Assembly (NCBI GenBank): GCA_017961345.1
Contig: JAGCXP010000109.1
Location: forward strand, 1 to 48,495
Reading direction: 5' to 3'
DNA length: 48,495 bases
DNA from: Bacteroidales bacterium
Lineage (GTDB): Bacteria > Bacteroidota > Bacteroidia > Bacteroidales > UBA932
Positions 16,915 through 26,242 of this stretch are shown here, in pieces. Numbering within the stretch: the stretch's first letter is position 1; every line of letters starts with the position of its first letter. The position numbers and the translations under genes were made by a program. Below the pieces are notes generated by a model. It searched no databases. It was given only the letters and a program-made list of their open reading frames with translations, and had not been told where the DNA came from.

Positions 16915-16922
16915 CAAAATTA
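16915..16922 (-). promoter_or_regulatory. -7 box for mazG-tcdA (near-leaderless)
   Basis: TAATTTTG on the minus strand, 8 nt before the mazG ATG. It is 13 nt from the divergent -7 box at 16936-16943. Confidence 0.6.
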
Positions 16923-16935
16923 CGAAAAAAATGTT

Positions 16936-16943
16936 TATCTTTG
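16936..16943 (+). promoter_or_regulatory. -7 box for the CoA-transferase operon
   Basis: TATCTTTG, 24 nt before the ATG at 16968. The leader would be about 18-20 nt. An in-frame ATG at 16857 lies upstream of this box and is excluded. Confidence 0.6.
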
Positions 16944-16967
16944 ACGGATTTAACGCGCATACGATAC

Positions 16968-18269
16968 ATGATCCATATACCCTTCATATCGGCGGACGAG
17001 GCGGTCAGTCACCTGCGCTCCCACGGGCACATTCATTTGAGCAGCGTGGCGAGCGTTCCCCATGTGCTGATCGACGCCCTTTGTCGCCGCGCCGACCGGG
17101 GTGAAATTGAAGACCTGCATTTCCACCATTTCCACACCGAAGGCCCCGCCCCCTACAGCGAAGCCCGCTACGAGGGCATCTTCTTCGAGCAGGGATTCTT
17201 CGTCGGTCCCAACGTACGGGCCAACGTCAATGCCGGCTATGCCGACTATCTCCCCGTCCATCTGAGTGACAGCGCCCGGCTCTACCGCCGCGGTTTCATT
17301 CCCCTCCAGGCCGCCCTCATCCAGGTCTCCTATCCCGATGAGAACGGATTCGTATCCCTGGGCACCTCCGTCGACTGTTCCCTCGCCGCCATTGAAAGCG
17401 CCGAGATGGTCATCGCCGTCGTCAACAAAAACGTACCCTTCTCCAGCGGCGACCTGGTACACATGAGCAAAATCAACTGGTTCGTGCAGGATGACACCCC
17501 GCTCGTGACCGCCGTCTACAAGGCCCCCACCGAATTGGAAGAGGCTATTGGAAAGAACTGCGCAGCCCTCGTGGAAGACGGCGCCTGCCTGCAAATGGGC
17601 ATCGGCGCGCTTCCCAACGCCCTCGCCGCCCAGCTCTCCGGCCACAAAGACCTCGGTCTTCATACCGAAATGTTCGCCGACGGCCTGCTCAAACTGATCA
17701 AAAGCGGCGTCATCAACGGCCGGCGCAAGAAGATTGACACCGGCAAAGTCGTCGCTTCCTTCCTGCTCGGTTCGCAAGAGGTCTATTCCTTCCTCGACCA
17801 CAATCCCGACGTCCTGATGAAGGACATCGCCTATACCAACGATCCTTACGTCATTGCCCGCAACGACCGCGTCACCGCCATCAACTCCGCCACGGAAGTG
17901 GACCTGACCGGCCAGATTTGCGCGGACTCCATCGGCACCCGCATCTTCTCCGGTACCGGCGGACAGGTGGATTTCGTGCGGGGCGCGTTCCTCTCCGAGG
18001 GCGGCAAATCCATCACGGCCTTCGCCTCCCGGACCAACAAGGGAAAGAACAAGATTGTCGCCACGCTTGCCGAAGGGGCCGGTGTGGTCACCCCCCGCGC
18101 CGACGCCCACTGGATCGTAACCGAATTCGGCGCCGTCGACCTGACGGGAAAATCCCTCCAGGAGCGTGCAAAACTCATGATTTCCATTGCCCATCCGGAC
18201 GACCGCAACGCCCTTGACGAGCAGGCCTTCCACCGTTTCGGGATCCATTACCATAATTTCAGCATCTAA
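16968..18269 (+). CDS. Acetyl-CoA hydrolase/transferase family CoA-transferase (4-hydroxybutyrate CoA-transferase-like)
   Basis: A 433-residue class I CoA-transferase of the type that moves CoA between short-chain acyl groups (acetate, propionate, succinate, butyrate or 4-hydroxybutyrate). Seen are the N-terminal HIHLSSVASVPHVLIDAL, the GIGALPNA glycine loop, HTEMFADG, whose Glu is the expected catalytic residue that forms the glutamyl-CoA intermediate, and the C-terminal GTGGQVDFVRGA. The exact acyl substrate cannot be assigned. It lies 5 nt upstream of the wza-like gene and probably shares its transcript, an odd pairing of fermentation and capsule-export functions. Confidence 0.9.
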   Translation: MIHIPFISADEAVSHLRSHGHIHLSSVASVPHVLIDALCRRADRGEIEDLHFHHFHTEGPAPYSEARYEGIFFEQGFFVGPNVRANVNAGYADYLPVHLSDSARLYRRGFIPLQAALIQVSYPDENGFVSLGTSVDCSLAAIESAEMVIAVVNKNVPFSSGDLVHMSKINWFVQDDTPLVTAVYKAPTELEEAIGKNCAALVEDGACLQMGIGALPNALAAQLSGHKDLGLHTEMFADGLLKLIKSGVINGRRKKIDTGKVVASFLLGSQEVYSFLDHNPDVLMKDIAYTNDPYVIARNDRVTAINSATEVDLTGQICADSIGTRIFSGTGGQVDFVRGAFLSEGGKSITAFASRTNKGKNKIVATLAEGAGVVTPRADAHWIVTEFGAVDLTGKSLQERAKLMISIAHPDDRNALDEQAFHRFGIHYHNFSI

Positions 18270-18274
18270 AGCGT

Positions 18275-19072
18275 ATGAAAAAAATACTGATACTCCTTTC
18301 CTGCTGCCTGCTGGTCTTCTCCTGCAAGACCTCCGAAAAAATCAACTATATCCAGGACGTCAATCCGGAAGAGAAGATGACCGTTGAGAACTTCAACGCC
18401 ATCCGCATCCAGCCCCGAGACATTATCTCCATTATCGTCTCGAGTCGCAACCCCGAACTCTCCAAGATGTTCAACCTCCCCGTCGTGACCTACCAGGCCG
18501 GTACGGAGTTCTCCGAGAGCGGCTCCAGCCAGCGCCTGATTGGCTACGTGGTGAACGAGAACGGCGAAATCGACTTCCCCATCCTCGGCCTGCTCAAGAT
18601 TGAAGGCCTCACCCGCTGGGAACTGTCCGAGTTCATCAAAAAGAAAATCGTAGAAAGCAACTATATCAAGGACCCCATCGTCAGCGTGGAATTCGTCAAC
18701 TTCAAGGTGGCCGTCCTCGGCGAGGTGACCTCTCCGGGCAGTTTCTCCATTGACAGTGACAAACTCACCATCCTCGACGCCCTTTCCCTCGCCCGCGATC
18801 TGACCATCTACGGCCGCCGCGACCGCGTGTTCGTCATCCGCGAACAGAACGGCGAACGCACCGTCTATCAGATGGACCTGCGCAGCGTGGATTTCTTCAA
18901 ATCCCCCGCCTACTACCTCAAGCAGAACGACGTGGTCTATGTCGAGCCCAACTCCGTACGGGCCGGCCAGTCCACCATCAATGAGAACAACGTCAAGAGC
19001 GTCAGCCTCTGGGTGAGCATCGGCTCCTTCCTCGCCACCCTCGCCACCCTCCTTATCAACGTCATCCGCTAG
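18275..19072 (+). CDS. Polysaccharide biosynthesis/export outer-membrane lipoprotein (Wza/BexD-like)
   Basis: A 265-residue lipoprotein with a lipobox ending at Cys17 (LLVFSCK). A Poly_export domain follows (IRIQPRDIISIIVSS...), then SLBB-type beta-grasp repeats (FKVAVLGEVTSPGSF and LKQNDVVYVEPNS). A C-terminal hydrophobic segment (SLWVSIGSFLATLATLLINVI) would cross a membrane. It would form the outer-membrane exit channel for capsule or exopolysaccharide together with the Wzc-like kinase encoded 4 nt downstream. Confidence 0.92.
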   Translation: MKKILILLSCCLLVFSCKTSEKINYIQDVNPEEKMTVENFNAIRIQPRDIISIIVSSRNPELSKMFNLPVVTYQAGTEFSESGSSQRLIGYVVNENGEIDFPILGLLKIEGLTRWELSEFIKKKIVESNYIKDPIVSVEFVNFKVAVLGEVTSPGSFSIDSDKLTILDALSLARDLTIYGRRDRVFVIREQNGERTVYQMDLRSVDFFKSPAYYLKQNDVVYVEPNSVRAGQSTINENNVKSVSLWVSIGSFLATLATLLINVIR

Positions 19073-19076
19073 TTTC

Positions 19077-21524
19077 ATGAACATGGCATACAACGAAAAT
19101 ACCGAGAACAACGGCTACAACAGCTACAACAACTACCCGACCGGAGAACCGCAGGACGGCATCAACCTCGGCGAAATCTGGCAGAGCATCTGGGACTTCA
19201 AATGGTGGTGCCTGCTGAGCGTCGCCTTCTGTATGCTGCTGGCAGGGCTTTACGTATATCGCACCCCGTCCGTCTATACGCGCACGGCCAAGGTCATCGT
19301 GGATGAGAGCGGACAGAACTCCGCCATGCGGGATATCACTTCCTTCAGCAACGCTCTCTACCGCCGCAGCACCTTCTCCAACGGCGTGAACGTCTATAAC
19401 GAGGTGGAAGCCTTCGCCTCCCCCGACCTGATGGAATCGGTCGTCCGCAGCCTCGGTCTCGAAACCTCATACACTGAGCATCAGACCCTCCGGAAAGTTG
19501 CCCTCGACGAGAAAAAGCCCGTCCAGATGAGCATCATCGAGAGCCCCGTGGGCGGCAGTTTCTCCTTCGTCCTCCACAAGGCCGGTGAACAAAGTTTCGT
19601 CCTCGATGAATTCCGCATCAACGGAAAGCCCCTCAAGGGCGTATCCGTCAAAGGCAACCTGCTTGACACCCTCGATACCGAAATCGGCAGGATCGTCATC
19701 TATCCCGCCGGCGGCTTTGAGAAATGGAGCCGCGACATCACCGTTTCCTGGCTGAATACCAAACAGAAAGCCAAGGGTTGCGCCAGCGCGTTGAGCGTCA
19801 GCGTTTCCAACAAGAACAACTCCGTGGTCGTCCTTCGCTACAGCGACGTCCACGCCCGCAAGGCCGAGAACATCCTCAGCAGTCTGATTGACGCCTACAA
19901 CAACCAGTGGATCGAGAACACGAACAAGACGGCCAACAACACCACGAAGTTTATCGACGAGCGACTGATTGTCATCGAAAAGGAACTCTCCGAAATCGAG
20001 AACAACCTCAAGAACTTCAAGGAGGAACACAACATCGCCGACGTACGCAGCGAAGCCCAGTTGTATATCTCCCAGGTCGGAGATTACGCCCAGAAGTCCT
20101 TCGCCGTCCAGAACCAGCTCAGCATCATGCGCTATCTGCGCGAGTATCTGGCCGACCCCGCCAATGAGAACGCGTTGATTCCCACCAACATCGGCCTGAG
20201 CAACGGTGCGGCCGACTCGCAGATCAACGAGTACAACAAAATTCTCCTCAACCGCGACGTGCTCCGCGCCAACAGCAGCGAGAACAACCCGCTCATCGCC
20301 GACATGAGCATGACGCTCGCCTCCATGCGCAGCGCCATCATCCGCTCGATGGACAACCTCATCAGTTCCTACAACATCGAAGCCGAGCGCATCAAGAACC
20401 AGGAAGACCGCCTGCTTGCCCGCATCTCCGGCACCACCGGCGAAGAACTTCAGCTCATCGGCATCCAGCGGCAGCAGAAAGTCAAGGAAAGCCTCTACGT
20501 CTTCCTGCTCCAGAAACGGGAGGAGAACGAACTGGCCTCCCTGGTCAACACCTCCAACACCCGTATCATCCAGACGCCGACCGGCGGCGCTCCCTCTTCC
20601 AGAAAGAACGTCGTCTATCTGCTGGCCATCCTCACCGGTCTGGCCATTCCCGTAGCGATTGTCATTATCAAGCGTTCCCTAGACAGCAAAGTCCGCCGCA
20701 AGGATGACCTCAACGGCCTCTCCATCCCCTTCCTTGCCGAGATTCCCCTGCTCAAGCAGAAGAGCGAAAAGAAGAAGATCCGGCTGGCCAAGCTGGGCCT
20801 GAAGAAGAAAGAGCCGGAACAGGATACCCGCGCCATCATCGTCAAGCCAGACAGCCGCGACTCGATGAACGAAGCCTACCGCGTCCTGCGTACCAACATC
20901 GACCTGATGGCGGGCCGCGACCACAAAGTCTTCCTCTTCACCTCCTTCACCCCCGGCTCCGGTAAGACCTTCTCCGCGATGAACGTGGCCATGAGTATGG
21001 CCGTCAAGGGCGCCAAGACCCTGCTGATCGACCTCGACCTGCGCAAAGGTTCCCTGAGCAAGGCCCTGAACAAGAGCAAGACCGGCGTCTCCACCTACCT
21101 CTCCGGTATGGAAACGGATTTGGACGGCATGGTGGTCAAGATCAACGAACTGCTCGACCTGCTGCCCGCCGGTATCCTGCCCCCGAACCCGGCTGAACTC
21201 CTGCTGGGCGAGCGTTTCGACCAGTTGATCGACCAGATGCGCGATAAGTACGAATACATCTTCCTCGACTGTCCTCCGATTGACATCGTGGCGGATACGG
21301 CCATCATCGCCCGGAAGACGGATATCACCATCTTCTGCATCCGTGCCGGTATGTTCGAAAAACATGACCTGCCGCTGATCGAGAACCTGTACCGCAACGA
21401 CAAGTATCCGCACATGGCGCTGATTCTCAACGGTACCGATTACACCAACAAACTCTACGGCGGTTACGGTTACCACATCTACGGCAAGTACGGTTACCGC
21501 ACTTACAGACCTTATCGCTACTAG
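19077..21524 (+). CDS. Polysaccharide co-polymerase / BY-kinase (Wzc-like)
   Basis: An 815-residue inner-membrane protein. TM1 lies near 43-62, a long periplasmic coiled-coil PCP domain (60-500) has the Wzz fold, and TM2 lies near 505-525. The cytoplasmic bacterial tyrosine kinase follows: Walker A FTPGSGKTFSAMN, Walker A' LLIDLDLRKG and Walker B FLDCPPID. The tail is a tyrosine cluster of nine or so Tyr (YGGYGYHIYGKYGYRTY), the autophosphorylation site. It controls polymer length and export with the Wza-like protein and is probably dephosphorylated by the PHP phosphatase that follows. Confidence 0.95.
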   Translation: MNMAYNENTENNGYNSYNNYPTGEPQDGINLGEIWQSIWDFKWWCLLSVAFCMLLAGLYVYRTPSVYTRTAKVIVDESGQNSAMRDITSFSNALYRRSTFSNGVNVYNEVEAFASPDLMESVVRSLGLETSYTEHQTLRKVALDEKKPVQMSIIESPVGGSFSFVLHKAGEQSFVLDEFRINGKPLKGVSVKGNLLDTLDTEIGRIVIYPAGGFEKWSRDITVSWLNTKQKAKGCASALSVSVSNKNNSVVVLRYSDVHARKAENILSSLIDAYNNQWIENTNKTANNTTKFIDERLIVIEKELSEIENNLKNFKEEHNIADVRSEAQLYISQVGDYAQKSFAVQNQLSIMRYLREYLADPANENALIPTNIGLSNGAADSQINEYNKILLNRDVLRANSSENNPLIADMSMTLASMRSAIIRSMDNLISSYNIEAERIKNQEDRLLARISGTTGEELQLIGIQRQQKVKESLYVFLLQKREENELASLVNTSNTRIIQTPTGGAPSSRKNVVYLLAILTGLAIPVAIVIIKRSLDSKVRRKDDLNGLSIPFLAEIPLLKQKSEKKKIRLAKLGLKKKEPEQDTRAIIVKPDSRDSMNEAYRVLRTNIDLMAGRDHKVFLFTSFTPGSGKTFSAMNVAMSMAVKGAKTLLIDLDLRKGSLSKALNKSKTGVSTYLSGMETDLDGMVVKINELLDLLPAGILPPNPAELLLGERFDQLIDQMRDKYEYIFLDCPPIDIVADTAIIARKTDITIFCIRAGMFEKHDLPLIENLYRNDKYPHMALILNGTDYTNKLYGGYGYHIYGKYGYRTYRPYRY

Positions 21525-21526
21525 GT

Positions 21527-22261
21527 ATGTGGTGGCCTTTCTCCAAAAAGTACAGCCTCTCTGACACCGGTCTTCTCGACGGGGCGACGGATGGTCACAG
21601 CCATCTGCTGCCCGGCGTAGACGACGGCATCCGCCAGATGGAAGATACTCTTTCCTGCCTCCACATCATGGAACATGCGGGCATCGAGCATCAATGGCTG
21701 ACTCCCCACGTCATGGAGGATATGCCCAACGAGGAAGAGAAACTTCGGGAACTGTTCGCCGAGGTGCAGCAGGTCTATGCCGCCGATGAAGGCGGGACCG
21801 GCCGGAAAATCGAATTGCATCTGGGCGCGGAATATATGATGGACAACCTCTTCGCGTCCCGCATGGACGCGGGGACGAAGTTGCTCTGCACCTATGAAGA
21901 AGGCATCGTCCTCGTGGAGACCAGCATCGTCTTCCCGCCCCTCAACCTCGAAGACACGCTCCACCGCATCCTATCCCTGGGTTATCGCCCGATGCTGGCG
22001 CATCCGGAACGCTACCAGTATATGAGGGACAGCGACTATCGCGATATGTTCCGAAAGGGCATTCATTTCCAACTGAACCTTCCCTCCCTCATCGGTGCCT
22101 ACGGCGATATCGAAAGTTCCCGTGCGGAATGGATGCTGGAAAAAGGCATGTATTACATCTGGGGAACGGACACCCATCGCGTCGGCCAATTGGAAGCCAC
22201 GCTCTTCCGCCACTCCCTCTCCTCCAAGGTCGTCTCGCTCCTGGAGCATTTCAAGGGCTGA
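21527..22261 (+). CDS. PHP-domain protein-tyrosine phosphatase (CpsB/CapC/YwqE-like)
   Basis: A 244-residue metal-dependent phosphatase. Metal-ligand motifs of the PHP fold are visible: DGHSHLLPGVDDG at the N-terminus, TPH (LTPHVMEDMP), LGAEYMMD, MLAHPERYQY and the C-terminal GTDTH. It reverses tyrosine phosphorylation of the Wzc-like kinase encoded 2 nt upstream and so regulates polysaccharide export. It is the last gene of the operon. The convergent gene ends 21 nt away with no obvious terminator between. Confidence 0.93.
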   Translation: MWWPFSKKYSLSDTGLLDGATDGHSHLLPGVDDGIRQMEDTLSCLHIMEHAGIEHQWLTPHVMEDMPNEEEKLRELFAEVQQVYAADEGGTGRKIELHLGAEYMMDNLFASRMDAGTKLLCTYEEGIVLVETSIVFPPLNLEDTLHRILSLGYRPMLAHPERYQYMRDSDYRDMFRKGIHFQLNLPSLIGAYGDIESSRAEWMLEKGMYYIWGTDTHRVGQLEATLFRHSLSSKVVSLLEHFKG

Positions 22262-22282
22262 GGTTTCACTGAAAAAATCCGT

Positions 22283-23452
22283 TTATTTTCCGCGTCGAAG
22301 ACGACGGAAGGCCTGTGCGGCCCAACGGGGCAGATAGAAGATCGTCTCGGAAGGAAAGATGGAGGACTTGGCAAACAGCCGCCTGAAGCCCAGGCGCAGG
22401 GATTTGTTTTTCTTCGAAAGATACCCTTCTTCCGCGTCCTTGCCCAATTTCCCCTTTCCATAACGCCCGAAATTTCCTTCGGAAAGAATCAGCGCGAGCA
22501 CCTTGGCGGCATCTTTCACCGCCCGGGGATTGTAGAAAGGCAATTTTTCTTTCGGCAGTCCGAGAAACTGCACGGCGATAAAACCGAATACCTGCCACGC
22601 TTTCGTCAGGGCGAACTGCCGGAGCTGGTCCTGCAGCGCAGCAAGCGCCGCAGCGTCCCAGGAGCTGTGCTCCAACACCCGCACCCAGTCGCAGAGTTGG
22701 CGCAGGCCTACGCCCCCTTCGATAAAATGGTGAAAGGCATGGGCGAGGATAAAGAGGGCGTTGAAACCTTCGGAGGGGACCTGCAGCTTTAGGCCGGTCA
22801 GCGGTAGGGCGCAGGGGCGCGTGTTTTCCTTCAGTTCCTGCTCGGAATACCGGCGGAATGCGCGCTGGCGGAAAGGATTTTCCAATTCAAGCGCCTGAAA
22901 GTGGAGTTCCACCTCGTTGGCGCCGGAGCTGTAGGCGCGATGGCGATTGTTTCTCTCGCCGTCCTCCAGGCGCTCAGACAGGCACGAGGCGGCCCGCTTC
23001 CACTCCTGCGGAGGAACCCACAGGTCTATATCGCCGCAACTGCGGGATTCGGGATGAAGATAGTAGGTAGAGAGGGGTTCCCCTTTCAGAACGACGGGAT
23101 GCAGGCCGTCCGCGCTCAGCGCAGCGAGGATCTCTCCCATCAAGTCCTCCAACTCGGCATGGGCCTTAGCCGTCTTCCCGCGAAAACGCTGCAATTTCAA
23201 AAGATGCATCGGCGGGAGGGCTTTCCCCTCCTGCGCCCACTGCGGCTCGGCCTCCAACAGGACTTCAAGCCCGTCCTGCACCAACAGGAGCACGCTCTGC
23301 TGCCGGGCTAGGCGCAAAATGCCTTGCCAGTCAGGTACGCTATCCTCTCCGACGGACAAGCGGCCGAGCGCCGCCACGGGAAAAGCCCCGCAGGCCCGGC
23401 CCCACAAGCCGGCGCGCAACAGATAGAGAAACTGTTCCTCTGAGAGCGTCAT
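22283..23452 (-). CDS. Nucleotidyltransferase family protein (PF14907, NTP_transf_5-like)
   Basis: A 389-residue protein with the pattern HPVVLKGEPLSTYYLHPESR followed by CGDIDLWV. This is the LKG...R..gDIDL signature of PF14907 nucleotidyltransferases, with the two catalytic Asp in DID. The C-terminal half is helical. Its family is found with HprK-like kinases and PqqD-like proteins in lasso-peptide and related peptide- or polymer-modification loci. It starts immediately after the PqqD stop (TAA then ATG) and is the last gene of the seven-gene operon. The substrate is unknown. Confidence 0.82.
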   Translation of the reverse strand: MTLSEEQFLYLLRAGLWGRACGAFPVAALGRLSVGEDSVPDWQGILRLARQQSVLLLVQDGLEVLLEAEPQWAQEGKALPPMHLLKLQRFRGKTAKAHAELEDLMGEILAALSADGLHPVVLKGEPLSTYYLHPESRSCGDIDLWVPPQEWKRAASCLSERLEDGERNNRHRAYSSGANEVELHFQALELENPFRQRAFRRYSEQELKENTRPCALPLTGLKLQVPSEGFNALFILAHAFHHFIEGGVGLRQLCDWVRVLEHSSWDAAALAALQDQLRQFALTKAWQVFGFIAVQFLGLPKEKLPFYNPRAVKDAAKVLALILSEGNFGRYGKGKLGKDAEEGYLSKKNKSLRLGFRRLFAKSSIFPSETIFYLPRWAAQAFRRLRRGK

Positions 23453-23722
23453 TTACTCGTCGAGCACACCGGCGCTGCGCCAGTTTTCTACGAGCGAGGC
23501 ACAGTCTTTGAGCGCCCGCTCGCGCTCGATGCCATATTCTTCCACAAGGGCGTCTGCGAGATCATCGAGGGTAAAGTCCTTGCCTTCCGCCTTTTCCCAG
23601 AGGAAAGCGGCGCTGTCGTTCAGGGAAAGCAACTTGTTGAAATTGATGTTCTCCAAGCCTTCCGCCGTCACGATTTTCTGCTTACAGACTTCGCGCAGCA
23701 CAAATCCTTTCTTGAGTTTCAT
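23453..23722 (-). CDS. PqqD-family peptide-chaperone-like protein
   Basis: An 89-residue PqqD fold (winged-helix-like). Seen are the beta N-terminus KKGFVLREVCKQKIVTAEG, INFNKLLSLNDSAAFLWEKA and the helical FTLDDLADALVEEYGIERE. PqqD (RRE) proteins bind the leader of ribosomal precursor peptides and deliver them to modifying enzymes. No precursor ORF is seen nearby. It lies between the ABC transporter (1-nt gap) and the nucleotidyltransferase (0-nt gap). In HPr-rel systems such a protein occurs with an HprK-like kinase, as here. Confidence 0.87.
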   Translation of the reverse strand: MKLKKGFVLREVCKQKIVTAEGLENINFNKLLSLNDSAAFLWEKAEGKDFTLDDLADALVEEYGIERERALKDCASLVENWRSAGVLDE

Positions 23723-23723
23723 A

Positions 23724-25349
23724 TCAACTGAGTTTTAGTGTATGTTCACAATATTGCGTCACGATACCCCGGTGGGTAATAAAAATCATCGTCTTATCGG
23801 GATATTCGGCGACCAGGCGCTCCAGCAAGGTCTTTTCCGTTGCCTCGTCGAGCGCCGAAGAAAATTCATCCAACAACAGGATGCTGCCCGGACGCAGGAG
23901 TCCGCGGGCGATGGCAATCCGCTGGGCCTGTCCTTCACTCAGGCCGCCGCCCGCCTCGAAACAAGGCGTATCCATTCCTCCGGGCAGCGAGAGCACGAAA
24001 TCAGCCGCGGCCGTATGGAGCACCGAGCGGAGTTTCTCTTCGTCAGCAAAGGGATCGCCCATGCGCAGATTGTCCCGCACCGTCCCGCTGATCAGGCTGT
24101 TTCCCTGCGGAACGTAAATCAGGTTGCAACGGGTGGCGGCGGAAGCGGGAACGCGCTCCCCTCCCTCACTGTAGAAGGAGAGGCTGCCCGAAGAAGGTTG
24201 CTGCAGGGACAGCATCAATTTAATGAGCGTGGTCTTGCCCACGCCGGTCGTTCCGACAATGGCCGTCTTGCTGCCCGGTGCGAAACCATAACTGAAATCC
24301 GTAAACACAGCCTCCTGCGCGCCGGGATAGGTAAAGCACAGGTTCTCCACCCGGATACCGGCCACGCCTTCGAGCATACGGGGTTCGCAAAGGGGCTCTT
24401 TTTCCATGGCGTCAAGTTCGAGCAGGCGATCCACCGAAGCCGTGCTGTGGAACAGGCCGGGGAGTTGGTCCCCCATTTCCGCGAGCGGGCGCTGCACCTG
24501 GTTGACCAGTTGCAAAAACGCGGTCATCATACCGTAGGTCACCGTCCCGGCGGCAATGCCGTACACTCCCCAGAGGAAGGCCAAGGCGTAACTGACGGAA
24601 AAGCAGAGCGCCGAAATGACGTGGGCGGCGATGCCGAAACGCGTCCGCCGCAGAGAATTCTTATACACGTCGCTCTGGAGCGTCGTGAGATTCATGCTGC
24701 TCTGCCCGTCGTATTCGAGGGCCTTGATCAGCGTCTGATGCTGGAGGCTCTCCTGCATATGGCTTTGTACCCGGCTGTCCCCTTCGCGCACATCCTTGCT
24801 CATCATACGCATCTTGCGCAGGACAAAACGGGCGGCGATGATGCCCAGGGGAATGACCAGCAGCAGAATCCAGGCCAGCCGCGCATCCAGCCAGACCAAG
24901 TAGCCGAAGGCCACGCAGAATTGCAGCCCCGTCCCAATCAGGTTCGGAATGGTCAGGCAGGCGGCGTTGCTCACGGCATCCACATCTCCTTCCAGGCGGT
25001 TGATGATATCCCCCGAATGCAGTTTCTCCCGCGAGGGGGCGGTCATCTGCAAGAGGGCGTCGAACTGCCGCTGGCGCAAGGCGTTTTTCATCTGGAACAC
25101 GCTCTTGCTCTGCATCCAGGTACGAAGGGCACGGGAGCCGATGCGAAGCAGGATAATCCCGGCAAACGCAGCGCCCAGATAGGCGAGATGGCCGCTGGCC
25201 TGATGGGTCGCCACATCGACGAGAGCCTTCGAAAAATACACATAGAAGAAGGAACATACCGCCAGAACGATACTGCACAGAACGGACAGGGTCAGCGCCC
25301 AGCGGTACGGACCCGTCACCGAGAAAAAGTATGAAAGGTACTTTCTCAC
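23724..25349 (-). CDS. ABC transporter, fused permease and ATP-binding protein (exporter type)
   Basis: A 541-residue half-transporter. Six TM segments lie in 1-310, and the nucleotide-binding domain carries Walker A VGTTGVGKTTLIK, signature LSEGQAQRIAIARG, Walker B ILLLDEFSS and the switch His in FITHRG. No C39 peptidase domain is present. The start is GTG at 25349 because it overlaps the HprK-like stop as GTGA; the longer frame to 25415 lies inside that gene. It corresponds to the exporter (gene D) of lasso-type clusters and presumably exports a modified product, perhaps passing it to the RND/TolC proteins of the same operon. Confidence 0.9.
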   Translation of the reverse strand: MRKYLSYFFSVTGPYRWALTLSVLCSIVLAVCSFFYVYFSKALVDVATHQASGHLAYLGAAFAGIILLRIGSRALRTWMQSKSVFQMKNALRQRQFDALLQMTAPSREKLHSGDIINRLEGDVDAVSNAACLTIPNLIGTGLQFCVAFGYLVWLDARLAWILLLVIPLGIIAARFVLRKMRMMSKDVREGDSRVQSHMQESLQHQTLIKALEYDGQSSMNLTTLQSDVYKNSLRRTRFGIAAHVISALCFSVSYALAFLWGVYGIAAGTVTYGMMTAFLQLVNQVQRPLAEMGDQLPGLFHSTASVDRLLELDAMEKEPLCEPRMLEGVAGIRVENLCFTYPGAQEAVFTDFSYGFAPGSKTAIVGTTGVGKTTLIKLMLSLQQPSSGSLSFYSEGGERVPASAATRCNLIYVPQGNSLISGTVRDNLRMGDPFADEEKLRSVLHTAAADFVLSLPGGMDTPCFEAGGGLSEGQAQRIAIARGLLRPGSILLLDEFSSALDEATEKTLLERLVAEYPDKTMIFITHRGIVTQYCEHTLKLS

Positions 25350-26242
25350 AGGGTCGTTACGTTTTGATGACAGAGCCGGGCCGCCGCCTCGTCGGGCAGG
25401 CAGTCCAGATCCCACACGCCCACGGACGAGACGACATTCTCTACCGTCTTGCAGAGGGCATCCTCAAGGGAACGTTTCCACTTGATGCTGGAGCAGGAAG
25501 GCAGGAACGCGGCGTAGGCGGAAAGGCCGACGAGCCGACGAATTTCATTGTAGGGCGCCTGGGCGAGACGGACGATGCCCCCGAGAGGAACGGATTCGTT
25601 CTTGTAGCAGGGCGTCTTTCCGCTCCAGGGCGAGCCGTAAATCCGGACGCTGCCGTCTTCCAGGACGCGGACGACGGGATTGTCGTCGTTGAGCAGCCAG
25701 GTTCCGGGTATGTACTTGAGCCAGAGACTGCTGTGGGTGCTTTTGCCCGTACCGCTCTTTCCGAGGAAGGCATAGCCTTTCCCCTCGCATACCGTCACGG
25801 ACGAATGAATCATCAGCGTACCGCGAAGCGTCGTATAGATCGTGAAGAGCAGCATCAGGGAATTGTTGATGCAGCATTCCAGTTCGGAGCGTATGATGCG
25901 TCGGCGTACGTGCAGCGTACACGCGCCCCCTTCGAGGTTCCGGGGCAGTTTCAGCAGGGAAACGCACTCGTTTCCATTGAGGGAAAAGCCGAAGTGCACA
26001 TCATCCTTGTCGGGTTCCGTCGTATTTTTATACAGCCAGAGATAGGGGGGCTCCTCGTTGCAGCGAAGAATCAACTCGTGGGGAGCCAGCAAGGGAGAGA
26101 GATCCTCTTCCGGAATGACCTGCAAATCAAAGAGCGTCGGCATCTTCTCTACGGCAAAGGGCTCGTAGGACGAGAGGAAACGCTCCGGGCAACGTACGCT
26201 GAAGGCGTGGCCCGCCACACAAAAAGTTCGCCAATCCATCAT
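25346..26242 (-). CDS. HPr kinase/phosphorylase-like protein
   Basis: A 298-residue HprK-type kinase without the N-terminal regulatory domain of true HprK. The P-loop FLGKSGTGKSTHSSLWL lies near 165, LLNDDNPVV supplies the catalytic Asp pair, and SPWSGKTP with VPLGGIVRL follows, the usual HprK-related layout. The first 130 residues resemble the beta-rich front domain of HprK-related kinases. In paeninodin-type lasso pathways such a kinase phosphorylates the precursor peptide; whether the target here is peptide or glycan is unknown. ATG at 26242 overlaps the TolC-like stop, and its TGA overlaps the ABC GTG. Confidence 0.88.
   Translation of the reverse strand: MMDWRTFCVAGHAFSVRCPERFLSSYEPFAVEKMPTLFDLQVIPEEDLSPLLAPHELILRCNEEPPYLWLYKNTTEPDKDDVHFGFSLNGNECVSLLKLPRNLEGGACTLHVRRRIIRSELECCINNSLMLLFTIYTTLRGTLMIHSSVTVCEGKGYAFLGKSGTGKSTHSSLWLKYIPGTWLLNDDNPVVRVLEDGSVRIYGSPWSGKTPCYKNESVPLGGIVRLAQAPYNEIRRLVGLSAYAAFLPSCSSIKWKRSLEDALCKTVENVVSSVGVWDLDCLPDEAAARLCHQNVTTL

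Noticed and set aside
16950..18254. 434-codon minus-strand ORF opposite the CoA-transferase
   Set aside because: Antisense translation rich in Gly/Val/Glu; the plus strand carries the conserved CoA-transferase motifs.
23453..26242. Complete lasso-peptide cluster
   Set aside because: PqqD, ABC, HprK-like and nucleotidyltransferase genes are present, but no precursor ORF, transglutaminase-like protease or asparagine-synthase-like cyclase is found within 10 kb, so the label is not supported.
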